From Tetraselmis striata (lineage: Eukaryota; Chlorophyta; Chlorodendrophyceae; Chlorodendrales; Chlorodendraceae), in contig VCJN01001034.1 of the NCBI GenBank assembly GCA_006384855.1, positions 1-64,000 on the forward strand: a stretch of DNA of 64,000 nt, written 5' to 3'. The notes beneath the pieces were generated by a model. That model did no database searches and was not told the origin of the DNA. It worked only from the letters and a program-made list of their open reading frames with translations. Position numbers and translations under genes: made by a program. Below, one piece after another: positions 22,979-35,054 of the stretch. Positions within the stretch are counted from its first letter, which is position 1. Each line of letters opens with the position of its first letter.

Positions 22979-24362
22979 TCAGTTCCACTCAAGCGCTGCC
23001 CGCTGCGCCCAGTACTCCTCTGGCGGCTGCACCATCTCGGCGCACAGCCCATCCACCACCATGGGATCCAGGCGCGCCGCCAGGTCTATCGCCGCCGCAT
23101 TGGCGGCCATCATGCTCGGCGTACTCGCGCCCGACAATACCACCGGCCGAAACGGTTGCGCCATCACGCAGGCCAGCGACAGCGCATCCACGCTGGTGGA
23201 TGCTGTCAGAGCGGCCCGGCTCAGCGTTGCCAGCCTGCTGGCCAATTCCGGGCTCTTGTTGCGGGGCGTAAGGCGCCCATTGGCCATCGCCTCCTTGATA
23301 AGCACACTCATCCCTGCATCGTGGGCCGCCTTGAGTGCGGGCCCCACGCTTTGCTCCAGCAAGTTCCACGTCGCCTAGGAGCAAAGACACATACCAACGA
23401 AATAAACACAGCAATTCCTTCATACATGCCACATCGTAACAATATCTTTGCCCCTCCGCCATGAAACCTCAGTGATGAACGAGCCATTCCGAATCCCGGG
23501 CATCGCTGGCAAGGGGTGAAAGGCAAAGGCGTAGTGTTTACATACCTGCACGCAATCAAAGAGCAGCTGCCCGTCGGACGTCTTCACCTGCATGGCTTTC
23601 GCCAGCGTGGCGGCTTGTCCGGTGCCCGACAGCGTGAGGCCCACACGCCAGCCGCGCTCGTGCTTCAGCCTCTCCAGCTCAGCCAACACCTCGGCGTTTT
23701 CCAGGACTCCCGAGTCGAGCGTGGCGGAGTGGATCTGGTACAGCGCCAGGTGCTGCCCCAGCAGGGCGGCGGACTCGTCCGCCTGGTGCTCCAGGTGCGC
23801 CAGCGTGTGTTCCTTCACCTCGTGCGGAGTCCCTCCAGTGTCCACCTGCCAGTCCGCAGTGTAGCGATACCCCCACTTGCTACCTACCACGACCGCAGAC
23901 GGCTCCAGCGCCCGCGCCTCAAGCCACGAGGCAAGGAACTGCTCCGACATCCCGTAGCTGCGCGCAGCGTCGAAGTAACGCACTCCAGCATCGAACGCGG
24001 CATCCTGCACGAAGCCAAGTGGGCAGCTTAACGTCGATATCTTAACCTGGGCAGTGGCCGCTGGACGGCTGCTTTGCCAGATCCCGGCGCGCGCACAGGT
24101 GGGAACATACCAGCACCTCCCAGCACTGCGTCCGCATATCGTCCACAGTTTTTGCCGGCAGATCCGAGTCGTGCCCCAGATTGATGTAACCTAGGTGCGA
24201 ATAAGATCAAATGCCGTCAGCGCCGCAGCCGATAGATGCCAGCACCTGTCTGCGATAAGCCACCTCGCTGCCGTGCTCACCTGGCCGGCCCAGCGCCGCC
24301 AAGCCTAGGCCCAGCGGAGGGACCTTGCGCCCGATGAACACAGCTTCCGACGCGGTGGCCAT
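22979..24362 (-). CDS. Aldo-keto reductase, D-threo-aldose 1-dehydrogenase-like
   Basis: NAD(P)H-dependent oxidoreductase of the aldo-keto reductase superfamily, expected to be a soluble TIM-barrel enzyme acting on a sugar or other carbonyl substrate. Four exons on the minus strand give 338 residues: 24362-24281, 24190-24111, 24004-23546 and 23374-22979. All introns have GT-AG ends and phases match. The start Met (24362) is followed by the typical first strand with VPPLGLGLAALGRPG. The catalytic tetrad is visible: Asp66 and Tyr71 in FDAARSYG, Lys97 in GSKWGY and His146 in LYQIH. Exon 4 starts ATWNLLEQS and carries the KEAMANGRL segment. The closest family by layout is the D-threo-aldose/L-fucose dehydrogenase-like group; the exact substrate cannot be read. 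Upstream, the frame stays open through a proline run encoded by a 28-bp homopolymer (24519-24546); an N-terminal extension or extra 5' exon is possible. Confidence 0.92.
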
Positions 24363-25743
24363 CACGTTAGTACCGCCCTGGTGCGCGTTGAAGCGGCGGC
24401 CCCGGGGGCGATCCGCGCGGTGAGGGAGCGTGATCCGCGGCTGGAACACCGTGTGCAATGACAATCGCATGACGGAGCAAACGAGGCTGGTCTGCTCTGC
24501 TACTGGACTGGGGAAGGTGGGGGGGGGGGGGGGGGGGGGGGGGGGGATATCCTGCTGTGGGGATGAAGTATTCCGGGCACTGGTCGTCAGTGTACCAGGT
24601 CCGGACTCGGCGCCGAGGCAACGACGCGCGCAAAGGCGCAATGCGCATGTACAGGTATGCGGCGATGCGGCTATTGGCGCTCCGTCATCCGGTGGCCTGA
24701 GTTGTCGCGCAAATATGCTGGTATAAATCCTTTTACAGGTAGTCGCTAATGACTGCTCATATGGTCGTACGAGGTACCCTGTAAGGACTATCAGTTTACT
24801 TACCAGCGACTGTATACTCTCTCGTCACTAGCCATAAAATCCCGGCCAGCTCATGTAACTTAATTTATATAATCCCGCGGTAAAAAGGATCAGAGCGCCT
24901 GTAGCGCTTCATCTTCGGTTAGTTTTGAAATTATTACTAATTTCGATATAAATAAATGAAATATCTATTCTATCCAGATACTGGATAAATAAATTGAAAG
25001 CATCTGGGCATATTTCCAGATGATTGGTGGATTACATCCAATCAGTTTTTCGGAGTTGCAGCCATAGTGTGTTGACAACTCCAACCCCTCTCATGCAAGT
25101 CACGCAACCATCGATACTATCTTTAGAGCCGTGCTGCTTCATGACCTAGTAGCACATTGTTCTACTTCAGAATATATCCCCACAAAATATGCCTAATTTT
25201 ACTTGCATGCACATGGATGCATATGTGTATGACACTGTCCATGCCCTCTACACGGAGGGCATGTCGATACTCAAGCGCCCCCATCCGCGCCATCATTGCC
25301 TTGGATACTGTCATGAATGATGCAGCATACGCCATGGCAGTGTTGCCGGTCGCCACAGGATGGAGGTGACCACGTGAGATGATGACGGGGGGCAGTGCAG
25401 TTGTTTGGTTGATGAATTTCGGAATGGTGTCATATAAAAGTAGGATTACTTTGCGTATTAGCAGCGCATAGTCCATTTAGACACAGCAGCCTGATAGAGC
25501 TGTTACACAATCAAGCACAGCAATGCGGGCTGTATGAGCGCAAACCTATGTTGTGCATACACCCCAATTTCAGGAAGCTGGTGGCTATCGTATGCCAATT
25601 AATCAACATCTTCATACAACGACAGGCGGAGAAAAACATCTCGTTATAGGCTGTGGGTGTGTGTCGTGTCGTGTGTATTTGTGTGTGTTTGTGTGTGTGT
25701 GGGGGGGGGGGGGGGGAATTGATATTTACCAGCCCCGCCCCTC
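24363..25743. other. Spacer with a 28-bp G tract; no gene
   Basis: G28 at 24519-24546 lies 157 bp upstream of the aldo-keto reductase start. A GT-rich run followed by a G tract lies at about 25650-25715. No coding signal seen. Confidence 0.5.
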
Positions 25744-26616
25744 TTAGGTGGCATTCGCATCAAGTACATCATCAAGTGTTTTGCTCCCGACGATAGACTT
25801 GACGAGACCCTTGAAGCGGGACATGCTCTGCTGCTCTATCTTTTCGTCATAACTGAGGAAGGGAGCCTTGTCCTGCACAAAGTTGCAAATTCGCTGCCGC
25901 AGCTGCCGCTTCTTGCGCACCGCGTTTGTGTCGTCTAGCTTGGCCACATCCTCCGCCAATTTGGTAGCGCAGAGTTGCTCTGCAATTGTCTTGTGGCGCT
26001 CAATCTCCTCGGCTGTCAGGCGGCTCTGTGTACGTGCGCTTGCCGACTCAACACGCTCCGTGAGACTGTTTGCGGCTTGGTTCCAGGCATTTGCCGCTCG
26101 CACTCGCATGCAATATTTTGCCTCCTTCCGCTGCGCCCACTCCCGCATCTGTTGCTTAGACAGGTGGCCCTGGATGGTGGCGCCCGCACGGTTCAGCTTC
26201 GCCTCCAGCGGCTGATTGCAAGCATCAACATGAAACAACAGTCAGGCATCCTTCCCAATCCGCAGATCGCCATCCCCATGCAGCATGCCCAAATGCACTT
26301 TCATATGTGATTGCGGCATACTATACATATGCAATACATAGGCTGTGCGCTCCCATGTTCACCCGGTTGTCGGCATGCAATTTCCCACGCAACTCCTCCC
26401 GTGTCGCATCAAGACTTCTCCTAGCGGCTACGCGCTGCGCACGGATATATCGTGACAACGTGGTTGACACCTTGGAGGTGATTGTCTGCAAGGGGGAAGG
26501 GGGAATGAGGGAGCGGGAAGCCATGACCCCCCCCCACGTGACAATAACACATTGTCCAGAGTGAGCCCAAGTATCAGCTTTGATGCGATGATCTCAGGGT
26601 ATATAAACGCGCGCGC

Positions 26617-26680
<64 letters not shown>

Positions 26681-27313
26681 AGGCTACCAAATGCCATCTA
26701 ACGCCGTGTGCATGCAAGATGGATGCTCTCCTGAATGTCCTGATAACGGCCATCCAAAGGTAATATGCCTTGTGGGGCATTGCTGGCATGTTAGTTGTCT
26801 TGATCTTGGCGTCTTGCTCGCGCTTGCTCCGGGCAGCCTCCCGGGCTGCCTCCACATCCTCACTCAGCGCAACGACAGTGCGCCCATGTGAGCGCGCTGC
26901 CGCAATCCTCTGCGCAATGCGGCCAGGTACAGGTACGTGCCAGCTTACATAGTTGCAGCAAAGCTAGAAAATGGGCCAAATTCATGTCTGCCATGCAGCA
27001 AGTGGCCGAAGGATCACGAAGTCTCCTGCGCTACCTTGCGGTGCAGGCTGAGTTGCTGCTGCCGCATCTTCTCCTCCTCCTGCCGCTTTTGGCGCGTCTC
27101 CTCTTCATGGCGCCGGCGGTACTCTTGAGCAGAAGTCATCGAGGGTCCTAACTGACTGAGGACGCTGCCACCGCTGTTGACTCTTGATAGGGCGGCCTCC
27201 ATGCCGGCATGTGGGGACGCGCTAGTAAAGGCGCCCATGCCTCGTTGGCTGCGTGGCACATGCATGCTCCTTTGGCTGACCACGGACACGCCCTGTTGGC
27301 TGAGCCCATCCAT
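25744..27313 (-). CDS. Coiled-coil protein of unknown function (4 exons)
   Basis: Four phase-matched exons encode about 336 residues: 27313-27035, 26909-26769, 26485-26363 and 26211-25744. Exon 1 has a Ser/Gln-rich start and ends in EYRRRHEEETRQKRQEEEK, a classic charged coiled coil. Exon 2 continues EDVEAAREAARSKREQDAK. Exons 3 and 4 carry further Arg/Lys/Glu/Gln heptad-like sequence (YIRAQRVAARRSLDATREEL; TAEEIERHKTIAEQL) and a C-terminal SRFKGLVKSIVGSKTLDDVL. The composition suits a cytoskeletal or flagellar structural protein, but no named family was recognised. Intron 2 either uses a GC donor (CACAAG|GCATAT) or a weak GT donor 21 bp downstream; both keep the frame. It contains a 61-bp GA repeat. 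The start Met follows an in-frame stop, which supports it as the true start or the first base of an internal exon. Confidence 0.6.
26619..26679. repeat. (GA)n microsatellite in an intron
   Basis: About 30 uninterrupted GA dinucleotides in intron 2 of the coiled-coil gene. On the coding strand it is a CT tract ahead of the exon 3 acceptor. Confidence 0.98.
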
Positions 27314-29072
27314 GCTTCGTCGTCAGGGCCCCGAGCCTCATGGTGTTCGTTCAGAACGGCAACCTAACCGTACGACGAACTGTCGACGTGCAAGTAACCA
27401 GCTTCGACATGGCGATTAATGGGGCGGCCGACGTGTTGGGTTGGCACGCCCACTCACCATTGTTGGTCACGTTCGAGCCGGCGGGTGAGCTTGACGCGGC
27501 CGGACCATCAAGAGTCGCGAGTCCTGAGCACATCATGCAGCCCATGGAGGTAGAAACAGGCAGGGGCGAAGGCCAAGTAGAGGAACTGGCACTTGCCCGT
27601 GAGGGCGGCCAACTCGCGAGCACGCAGCCGCCCCGGCGGTCGCGTTTATTCGCTCGCTGGATCACGCGTTTCGCATCCAAACGTGCGAGCAATGACGGCG
27701 AGTTTCTCAGCGGGCGCACGAAGAGTAGGCGACCCCATCGTGTCAATTTTCTACCCTAGGTGCACGAGCTTCCGGGTGGGTTCCCATACGCTTATGTTGG
27801 TGTTGCGCAATAGGCCAAACTCTGAGAGGTGGCGTTCGATATAGGTGCGTTGCCAGATAGCCTCAGCCCCAGTCGAGCTAGAAACAGGAAATCGTCAAGA
27901 AAAATCAAGAAATGTCAAGAAATGTACAAGAGGACAAAGACCAGCCCATGGGAAGGCTAGCCAAGCGGTACATACTACCACAGTAATCAATAATGAAAAA
28001 GTCCTTCTCCTCATTGACGATTCCAGCGGCGTAAACCCCATCATGCATATGTCCACCTGCATCATGTATATACAGGGATATATCCTATACCCTCACTAAA
28101 TCCCAACCATCATAGCACATTAGGCGCGTAGCGCGCGCCCGTGAAGGCGCGTAGCGCCGCGCCCTCTCGGCCACATCGCGTCGTCTGATATATCAGGCAC
28201 GGCGCCAGTCGGCCTGAAACCTACATCATACTCCACCATCACACCAGCGGAATAGCGCTCCCTCTCTCCACCACGCGCATCTTCCCTCACACGCACTTAC
28301 GTACAGGCGGTACGTATGGGTGCTGGCGTTCAGGTATGGGCAGTCGTCTGCTGCTGATGTGAGACTGAAAAGCAAGCAGGATTACTGATGACACCAAAAT
28401 AAAACAATTACTGATGACTCCCTGATTACTACTCCACCATCATAATGATAAAAGCAACATACATAATAGAATGGCGATGCTACTAAGGGACGGGAGGCTG
28501 CATGCCATCATACACACACCTTTACCCAGTCGTGTAGTGCCAGAACACACCAGCCCGAGTGCTTGACCCAGAAGCAGCAAACACCTGAAATGCCAACCAC
28601 ATCGAAAATAACCGGCAGCATGAATTTCTCAGTCGACAACGGACTGGGTGGGGAGGAGCAAGCATCCCGGAGGAACATGTCTTCCTGCTGTGCTAGCAAA
28701 GGCCGAACCTTACAGCAAATTTATAGCCTGAGCGAACAATCAGGGGCCCACACGGACAACTTGTCAAACCCCTCCTAGTACGACATAGCATCGTCGCCAG
28801 CAGGGGGCCGTGTCAATGCAATTAGGCGCGTTACAGGCGAGACAACTCGACAGAGGACTTACAGATAAATTGTGACTTGCCGCTCTGTGCTGCTCAAGGA
28901 AAGGTGCTATTAGGGACGTGCCATTGGCGGCACAGTGCTGGGGTGGGATGGGTGGGGTCAGCATGGGGGGGGGCGGGGGGGGATTGCTGCCTCCGAAGAG
29001 CGCCTAACATGGGGAAACACGGATCAGGTGAAGAGGTTGTGGAGTGGGGGGGGGGGGGGGGGGGGGGAGGGG
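27314..29072. other. No firm gene
   Basis: A plus-strand frame at 27340-27759 (139 residues, MVFVQNGNLTVRRTVDVQV...) is open but unrecognised. Near 28118-28160 a GGCGCGTAGCG motif is repeated. G tracts lie near 28960-28980 and 29047-29066, just beyond the amine oxidase stop. Confidence 0.4.
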
Positions 29073-30984
29073 TTAGAAAATGGTGATGTGACCGACGGCT
29101 GGGTGTGCCCTCAGTTGCAGCGACTGCCGCATGACCGGCCTGGGCATGTGAGCCGCTTGGGCCCGCACTCGGGTTGTCGCCCGGGCTGGTGGTGCGTTGA
29201 GTGACGGCGTGCTCGCGCCGCCTCCGCCTCCGCCACCACGGGCGCGGGAGCGCCCACCTCGCCCACCTCCACCCCCGGCCCTGCCCCCGCCGCGTCCACG
29301 CCCGCCTCGCCCACCAGATGGCTGTTCCCCGGGCTGCGGCAGCTCTCCGAGTGGGATGTCCACCCCGGGGAAGGCGCCCAGCGGGGAGGCGGCCGTGGAG
29401 GCAGCGGCCCAGCGCACACGCATCGCGTCCAGCTCCCGGGCGGCGTCAGGCCGTCTCGCGGATCCCGGCAGCAGCAGCGCCTCGATGGCGTCTGCGGCCG
29501 CGAGCGCGCTCTCTGCAGCGGCTTCTACGCAGGGGGGGCCTGCGCACCAGTCGCCGCAGGCGGCGGTGCGTGTAGCGGCGTCAAACACCGCGGGCACGCG
29601 CGCGACGGTGAGCGGATTGGCTGCGCCCCACAGCTGCACGCGTGTGTATACGGGCCGGATGGCGCCAACGGGCAAGCCCAGTGCGGCCTCCAGCGCCCCC
29701 AGTAGCGCCGCGGTCACCTCCACTGCCTTGCCCTCCGGGATCGCCTCCTGCGGCACCTTGTTGTCGCGCGCGAAAGCAGGGCGTGCTGTGCACCACCCAG
29801 CACTCCTGCCTGGGGGCGGCCCCCAGCGACTCCACGGCGAAGGGCGCGGCGCCCCGGTGTGCGCGCTTGGCGGTGATGTTGGACGCCCAGGCGAGTGTGG
29901 GAGAGCCAGTGATGTGCGCGCCCTCCCATGGGATGTCCAGCGGCGCGTCGCTCACAAACATGAGCACCCATATACTGGACAGAATAAGCTTCCGCTGGCG
30001 CTGCAGCTGCTCCAGCGGACGCACGCCAAAGCCGCACTGCAGGCTTGCCAGCACCTGCGGCATCGTGCGAGCCCAACCTGGGGGGTCAGGCTCGGCTGCT
30101 CGCTGCGGTTGCTTGCGGTGCAAACCAAGCACAGGCCACAGATGTGCACTAGATGGTACAGAAAGTGCCCCATTTCCCCACCCACCTTGCTGGCCGCGCT
30201 GCTTCCATCCGGAGCCTTGGCAGTCCCCGCCAGTCTGGCGGCGCACTTTCCATTGTGGCTGATGAGAACAAAGTCGAACTGGCAGTGGAAGGGGAGAGGC
30301 AGGGGGGGGGGGGGGGGAGCGACAGCAACCAGATGCGTATCAGCACGCTGAATTTGGTGCACACGCGTGGACGCCTGCAAATTATGGCACACGGCACATG
30401 ACACGATTTGGTACAACTCACGAGGGCAAGGGGGGACGGGGGGGGGGGGGGGGGGGGGGGCGCACGGGCTCCGCCGTCAGTGGCTTGCCATGCTGCCCCT
30501 TGGACAGATCCCACCGGCCATTTGCAACGGGCGACATACCGCCCACCCACTGCGGCCGCACCACCTGGGCACACTGCCCCGCCAGGCCTTCGCAGAGGCC
30601 AGTGAAGCCATCCACGCCGATGTAGCGCGGCACGCCGTCGGCGAAAGGCTGGAACCGAGCCGACTCGCCGGCGACGCGGCCGCCGATTGACAGCACCCCG
30701 ATGGCGCCCTCCGGCCAACGCGCTACCCAGCCCCGGCGCTCCCAGTCTTCCGTCAGCGCAGCGAACTCGGAGCCCGGTGTCGCGGTGAAGTACTGCGTGC
30801 TGTGGTCGAAGTCATAAGAGCCCACGGCGCGACTGCTACACCGCCCGCCCACCGCCTTCTCGCCGGTGTCGAATACCACCGCGTCCATGCCCGCAGCCGT
30901 CAGGCGCGCGCCCGCCACCAGCCCTGACACGCCGCCGCCCACGATGGCCACGCGGGGAATGTAGCGCTTGGCCATTGCGCACAC
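29073..30984 (-). CDS. FAD-dependent amine oxidase, renalase-like, with RGG-rich tail
   Basis: Flavoprotein of the NAD(P)/FAD-dependent amine oxidase family, renalase-like branch. Three exons: 30984-30466 (173 codons), 30278-30186 (31 codons) and 30054-29073, all phase 0. Exon 1 has the Rossmann dinucleotide motif AIVGGGVSGLVAG (residues 13-25), the acidic residue ending strand 2 (VVFD), GGRCSSR and FDHSTQYFTA. Exon 2 is FDFVLISHNGKCAARL, which closes the FAD-binding sheet. Exon 3 carries WVLMF...LDIPWEGAHITGSPTLAWASN and the C-terminal FAD segment ACGDWCAGP. The frame shifts by one base at about 29775-29780 (between HSTP and ARDNKVPQ in family terms), either a sequencing error or a lesion. 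After the catalytic domain comes a long Gly/Arg tail with repeated RGG-type motifs (about 29210-29330), unusual for this family. Poly-C tracts on the coding strand flank intron 1. The substrate is unknown. Confidence 0.84.
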
Positions 30985-32339
30985 CGGGCCGGAGGGTCCC
31001 TTGTAGGATGTCGTAGGTCGACGTAGATGGTCGACAAGATGATGACGCTGATGATTTGCCCACGTGGGTAACGTCGTCAGTGGATATATTGAACTTTTTG
31101 GTTACATTCGTCGGCGATGTCAGACCGACTACTATGGGACCTATCCCGGCGGCGGCGGTGCGGGCGGCTGCTGCACGACTAGCGACTACAATAACTGCAT
31201 CTTTACGTGTTCACTATATTGGTACAGGCGGTACCTGTAAGGGTGTTCATAAAATAATGACCATCTCATATCCAAGAGGGAGATAACCAAGGATTCGACA
31301 GAGCGACGTGTCACCATACCCGCCAGCAGACACAGCGACGTCAGCGTGAGACAGGTTTTGGCGGTCAAACCTCATGTACCCGAATGCGCTTCTATCAATA
31401 AAACTGTGATATTTTGGTTAAGGCGGGTCCGATTTAATTTTATGTTTTAGAACCCTCCCCTCTGTTTCCACCCCCCGAGTTTATTTATTATTTATCATAA
31501 TAAATAATATGATACTGTATCAAAGTATGATAAATATACTTTATAAATATTATAAAGTATGATAATAATTATTAGAACATGCCCAAAGTTGCATAATAAC
31601 TACCACTGGCATGACCTTTTTTATGGTTTCAATATGCATGGCTGTTTCAATGCATGTGCACAAGGGTGTTCCCTGCCATATGCAAGCACAAAATGGAGAG
31701 GGGCTGGGGCACTTTTTGGAACCATCACCATATTACAGTCAGCATCAAGGCAACCCAACCATATGGTGGCCCTATCCCTCCCTCCATGTAGTGATGTGAC
31801 GCTGCTAAGCTACTGTATGCCACTGCTATGTGTTGCTGCTCTCACCGCGTTGCTATGCCCTGCTGCGCAATGCTGCCTGCCTATCAAGTTCTCGCATCTT
31901 CTCAGCATCACAGTTGGCTTGGCGCCCCTCACGAGCACCTGATAGCCGGCACGCTCTCAGGTTTCGCACCTGGCCAACAGTGGTGTAGACAGTCTGTAAC
32001 ACCTCATCTAATATGAGTCCTCCGTCAAGCCTGGCCAAGCGCCGTCCAAGCAAGGATATTAACGGCGGCGACAATGCGGGGCTGAGCCCCCAGCCGCTCA
32101 TGCACCGCTCCCAGCCGCCAAGTACTGGTTAAGTACGTGAACATAAAGTTGAGGCCACTTACAAAGTGAACCCCCCTCTGTTTCTCCAGAAAGTAGAGTA
32201 TAAACATATCATTAAATCAAACCGGCCTAAGACCAAAAATACGACGAACTAGCTTGGCTCGAACTATACCCTAGGAGGAATATCAAACCCCAAGACACAT
32301 GGGGGAGTTGCTTGAGACACCCATTCAATGGTAAGAACA
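30985..32339. other. No gene; AT-rich palindrome inside
   Basis: Non-coding spacer. 31490-31575 is strongly AT-rich and contains a perfect 10-bp inverted repeat, ATACTTTATA and its complement, around a 5-nt centre (31536-31560). Confidence 0.5.
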
Positions 32340-32830
32340 TATTCTTAAAAGGAGCATCTCATTCTCCGCATGCCAAGCGAGCCGTCTACACCGCCGTCAT
32401 TACCCTCTCCGTCCTCATGTACGGCTGTGGGTGCTGGTCGCTGAATGAGGCTGCTCTGCACACCCGTCTTTACCTTTTCCACGCTCAATACATGCGGGTC
32501 ATGGCACGGGCGGGTCACACGCAAGGACACCTAAAGATGTCACATCTCTACGGAGAGGTTGTGTAGGGAGGTGGAAGTCTGCTCTATTGGGTACTACATA
32601 GCCCGGCGGAAGCTCAGCGCTTGCTTTGACCTGCCAGCCGGATGGATTTTGAGCGTCTACCCCACCCGCCGCATGTTGACAGTATAGATGCCTCACAGCA
32701 AGCACCCCAGAGGTAGACCCGACATGACCTATGGTCGCGCGGCTCACAAGGCGGCCCCAACCCTCTGAATAGCAGCTTTCAGATTGTGGCGCGGCGATAT
32801 GTCATCTAGGGGCTTGTTACCCCAGGCGGT
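32340..32830 (+). pseudogene. LINE reverse transcriptase C-terminus, second family (fragment)
   Basis: The frame 32312-32566 contains KRAVYTAVITLSVLMYGCGCW, the segment after the RT thumb in endonuclease-type LINEs. In shifted frames the match continues with ARRKLSACFDLP (about 32600), RGRPDMTYGRAAHKA (about 32715) and a Trp/Arg segment to about 32830. It is typical of the region that binds RNA in CR1/RTE-like elements. No start or endonuclease is present and the frame is broken, so this is a dead 5'-truncated piece. It differs in sequence from the LINEs at 12364 and 62632. Confidence 0.7.
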
Positions 32831-33174
32831 GCGTGAAACACACATAATGAAAGTCACTTGTTTTCGCATCTGCAGTCCAATGCGCGTCCTCCCCAACCTA
32901 GATGCCCGCCCTTCGCCCAAGGACTTGAGCTTTATATTGGCATATTCCCATCTTCCGCTCCATGATTCGTATTTTCATATATCCGTGATGCATTTGCATG
33001 TGCTCTGCGGCTCAACGTTACACAAGAGACCCGCGGAAAATTCGGGACTACTGGAACAAGGACTAAGACTCAAAACATAAAGATGACTCCAGGTACTCGT
33101 CCCCGTTTCTCGAGTTCATCGCTTTATTATTCTCGCCCCCATCGCCGCAAACCTTGTGACAGCATGAGGGGCGG
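32831..33174. other. No gene seen
   Basis: Short spacer between the LINE fragment and the 3' end of the minus-strand gene. Nothing recognised. Confidence 0.4.
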
Positions 33175-34655
33175 TCAGGTATCAAATGCTCCTCTGCAAA
33201 CTTGGGTGTGAAGCTTGTCAATGTCAGTGCATAGCCAATTCCTGCTCTTCAGTGGAAAGAGTTGCCAGCACCTGCGCGGGGGAGAGGGGCAAATGGGCAA
33301 GCGTTGTCTTGCAGGAAGGAGCCGGGAACGCGTAGGGCGAAGGGGAGGAGAAAATGGCTCGCTGCCCCCCGCTATCAGCTCATCACCCACCTGGTCGCAG
33401 AACCGCACAAAGGCAGGGTCGCTCTCCATCGTAGACAACAACTCCTGCGCAACACAACGGCGGGTGGATCAGGCACAGGCGGCTCAACCAAGTGCATTCC
33501 CCTGCAGCGATTCGTTCGCCCTTTTGCTATGCCAGCAGGAAGTTGGGTCTGCCATGCCTGCAGCTCACACAACATGCCGCCAAGCGTGTGCGTTTGGTGC
33601 AGGGCGGGTGGGACATGCATTCATTGAGGGTCACCTTGCGCGCGTCATTGGCTCCATCTACTCGCCGGATCACCTCCTGCAGCCGCTTATCCCGCAGCAC
33701 CTGCCTGAGGTGGTCCGAGGCCGCTGCAGAGGGCCGGCAAATGGAGGAGAAGCTCACAGTGACTCCGCGCCGCGATCTGGCCGGTGGGGTTGCGTCAGGG
33801 TGGGAGGTATGGTGAGTGAGAGGGCGCACCGAGGGCCTCCAGTTGTGGCTGCTTCAGCGCCCAGCTGCCCTCCTGGTCTTCCTCCCCGGCCGCCGGCGCC
33901 CCTAACCGGCCATCCAGTCATGTGCAATCCATCACCTCCCGCACCCCCCCCCCCCCCCCCCCCCGCCCCCCGCTGGCACCACACCACATAGCAGCGAAAC
34001 AGTAGCAGCAGTAGATGGGCAAGCACCGGCAGCTTCGCCCCTCGATGTTCCTCCTCCCTCTGTGAGCCGAACCTGCACCTGTCAAAGCCACAATCTCGCC
34101 TCTCAGCCACCATGCTGTGATGGATGTCAACCCGAAGGCTGTCGATAGCTGGCTCAGTAAAGATAAATAGGGACTTTGTACCTTTCTGAATATGTGTACA
34201 TGGGTGATTTAAACAAGAAAACATGTACCTTTATGAACGTGATTTTTTTCATAGATGTTGCAAATAAATATAAAAGCACTTATATAAGTATCACACAGAA
34301 GCACCGCGCAGATTTACTTACATCAGCATGCATCACATGATGCGCAAATTTCCACGCATGATAGTCACTCTAGAAAGGTACCCACCTTCATGCCCTGCCC
34401 CTCTCCTTTTGGCCGGAACACCGAGCGCACGGTGGCCACCACCCCGCAGCCCGGTGTCCAGTGGAATCCTGCCCGCGCCAGCTCCGCGAGCGGCACGCTG
34501 CCCACCACCGCCCCGCACGGCGCCGCCGCGTCCAACAGCTCCCCGCCGTCATCCGGCATATGCAGTGCCAGGCGCTGCCCTGCCTTCAACTCGGCACTCG
34601 GGCAGCCGGGATCCAGGCCCCCAAGGAGGACGTCCACCTTGAGCGGCGCGCCCAT
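33175..34655 (-). CDS. Protein with HIRAN-like region and ZNHIT3-like C-terminus
   Basis: Four exons with matching phases: 34655-34386, 34152-34079, 33776-33635 and 33444-33175, about 250 residues from the Met at 34655. Exon 1 (LKAGQRLALHMPDD...AAPCGAVVGSVPLAELARAG...GVVATVRSVFRP) has the alternating strands and G-x-VP segment of a HIRAN-like DNA-associated domain; this is weak. Exons 3 and 4 read DHLRQVLRDKRLQEVIRRVD...DARK and ELSTMESDPAFVRFCDQV, which fits the C-terminal helical region of ZNHIT3/Hit1, a box C/D snoRNP assembly factor. No Cys-rich HIT zinc finger was found in these exons, so either it lies upstream or the similarity reflects only a shared helical module. Exon 4 stays open past the homologous part for about 65 odd residues, so the true end may be spliced. 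A poly-C run (about 33946-33964) lies in intron 2. Confidence 0.5.
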
Positions 34656-35054
34656 CTCGTAGGCTGAGCGCTGGTCAGGACCCGGGACGCGGCGGCTGAG
34701 CGGCGGTTTTGATTTCCTCCCCTGGAGCGGCCGGCGGGTGGCGGCGATACGGAACCACAGCACAGAAGGGGGCGCTGAGGGGCTGCGTGCCGCGCGGCTC
34801 CGCGACCAATGACGCCCGCCTCTTGCAGCCGTGGCAATGGAGTGTTGCCAAGACCTTGCACGAGCGGGGTGGCAGTGGTGTGGAGGGGAAGGTTGGGCGT
34901 CAAGATTGTCCAAGGTGTTTATGTCATTCAGTCTCCCGAGGTGTTCGCAGGCGATTTCGGCGCGCGGAGGTACGATTACTCGATTAGCGAGTAGACGGCG
35001 GCGCGGCCCGCGAGTACTCGTAGGGCGTGGCGATGACGCGCCGACATTGTTCGT
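34656..35054. other. Spacer; in-frame extension of the previous gene possible
   Basis: The exon 1 frame of the minus-strand gene stays open to 34913, so the start could be further upstream. No independent gene is seen. Confidence 0.4.

Noticed and set aside
22979..24362. Bacterial contamination, suggested by the bacterial-like reductase and antiporter
   Set aside because: Both genes have several phase-consistent spliceosomal introns and are flanked by eukaryotic retroelements.
26428..26855. Ser-Leu repeat proteins from the minus strand
   Set aside because: They are translations of the GA/CT microsatellite in an intron.
29197..30351. 384-codon open frame on the plus strand
   Set aside because: Antisense to exon 3 and introns of the flavin amine oxidase, whose minus-strand frame has clear family motifs and splice sites.
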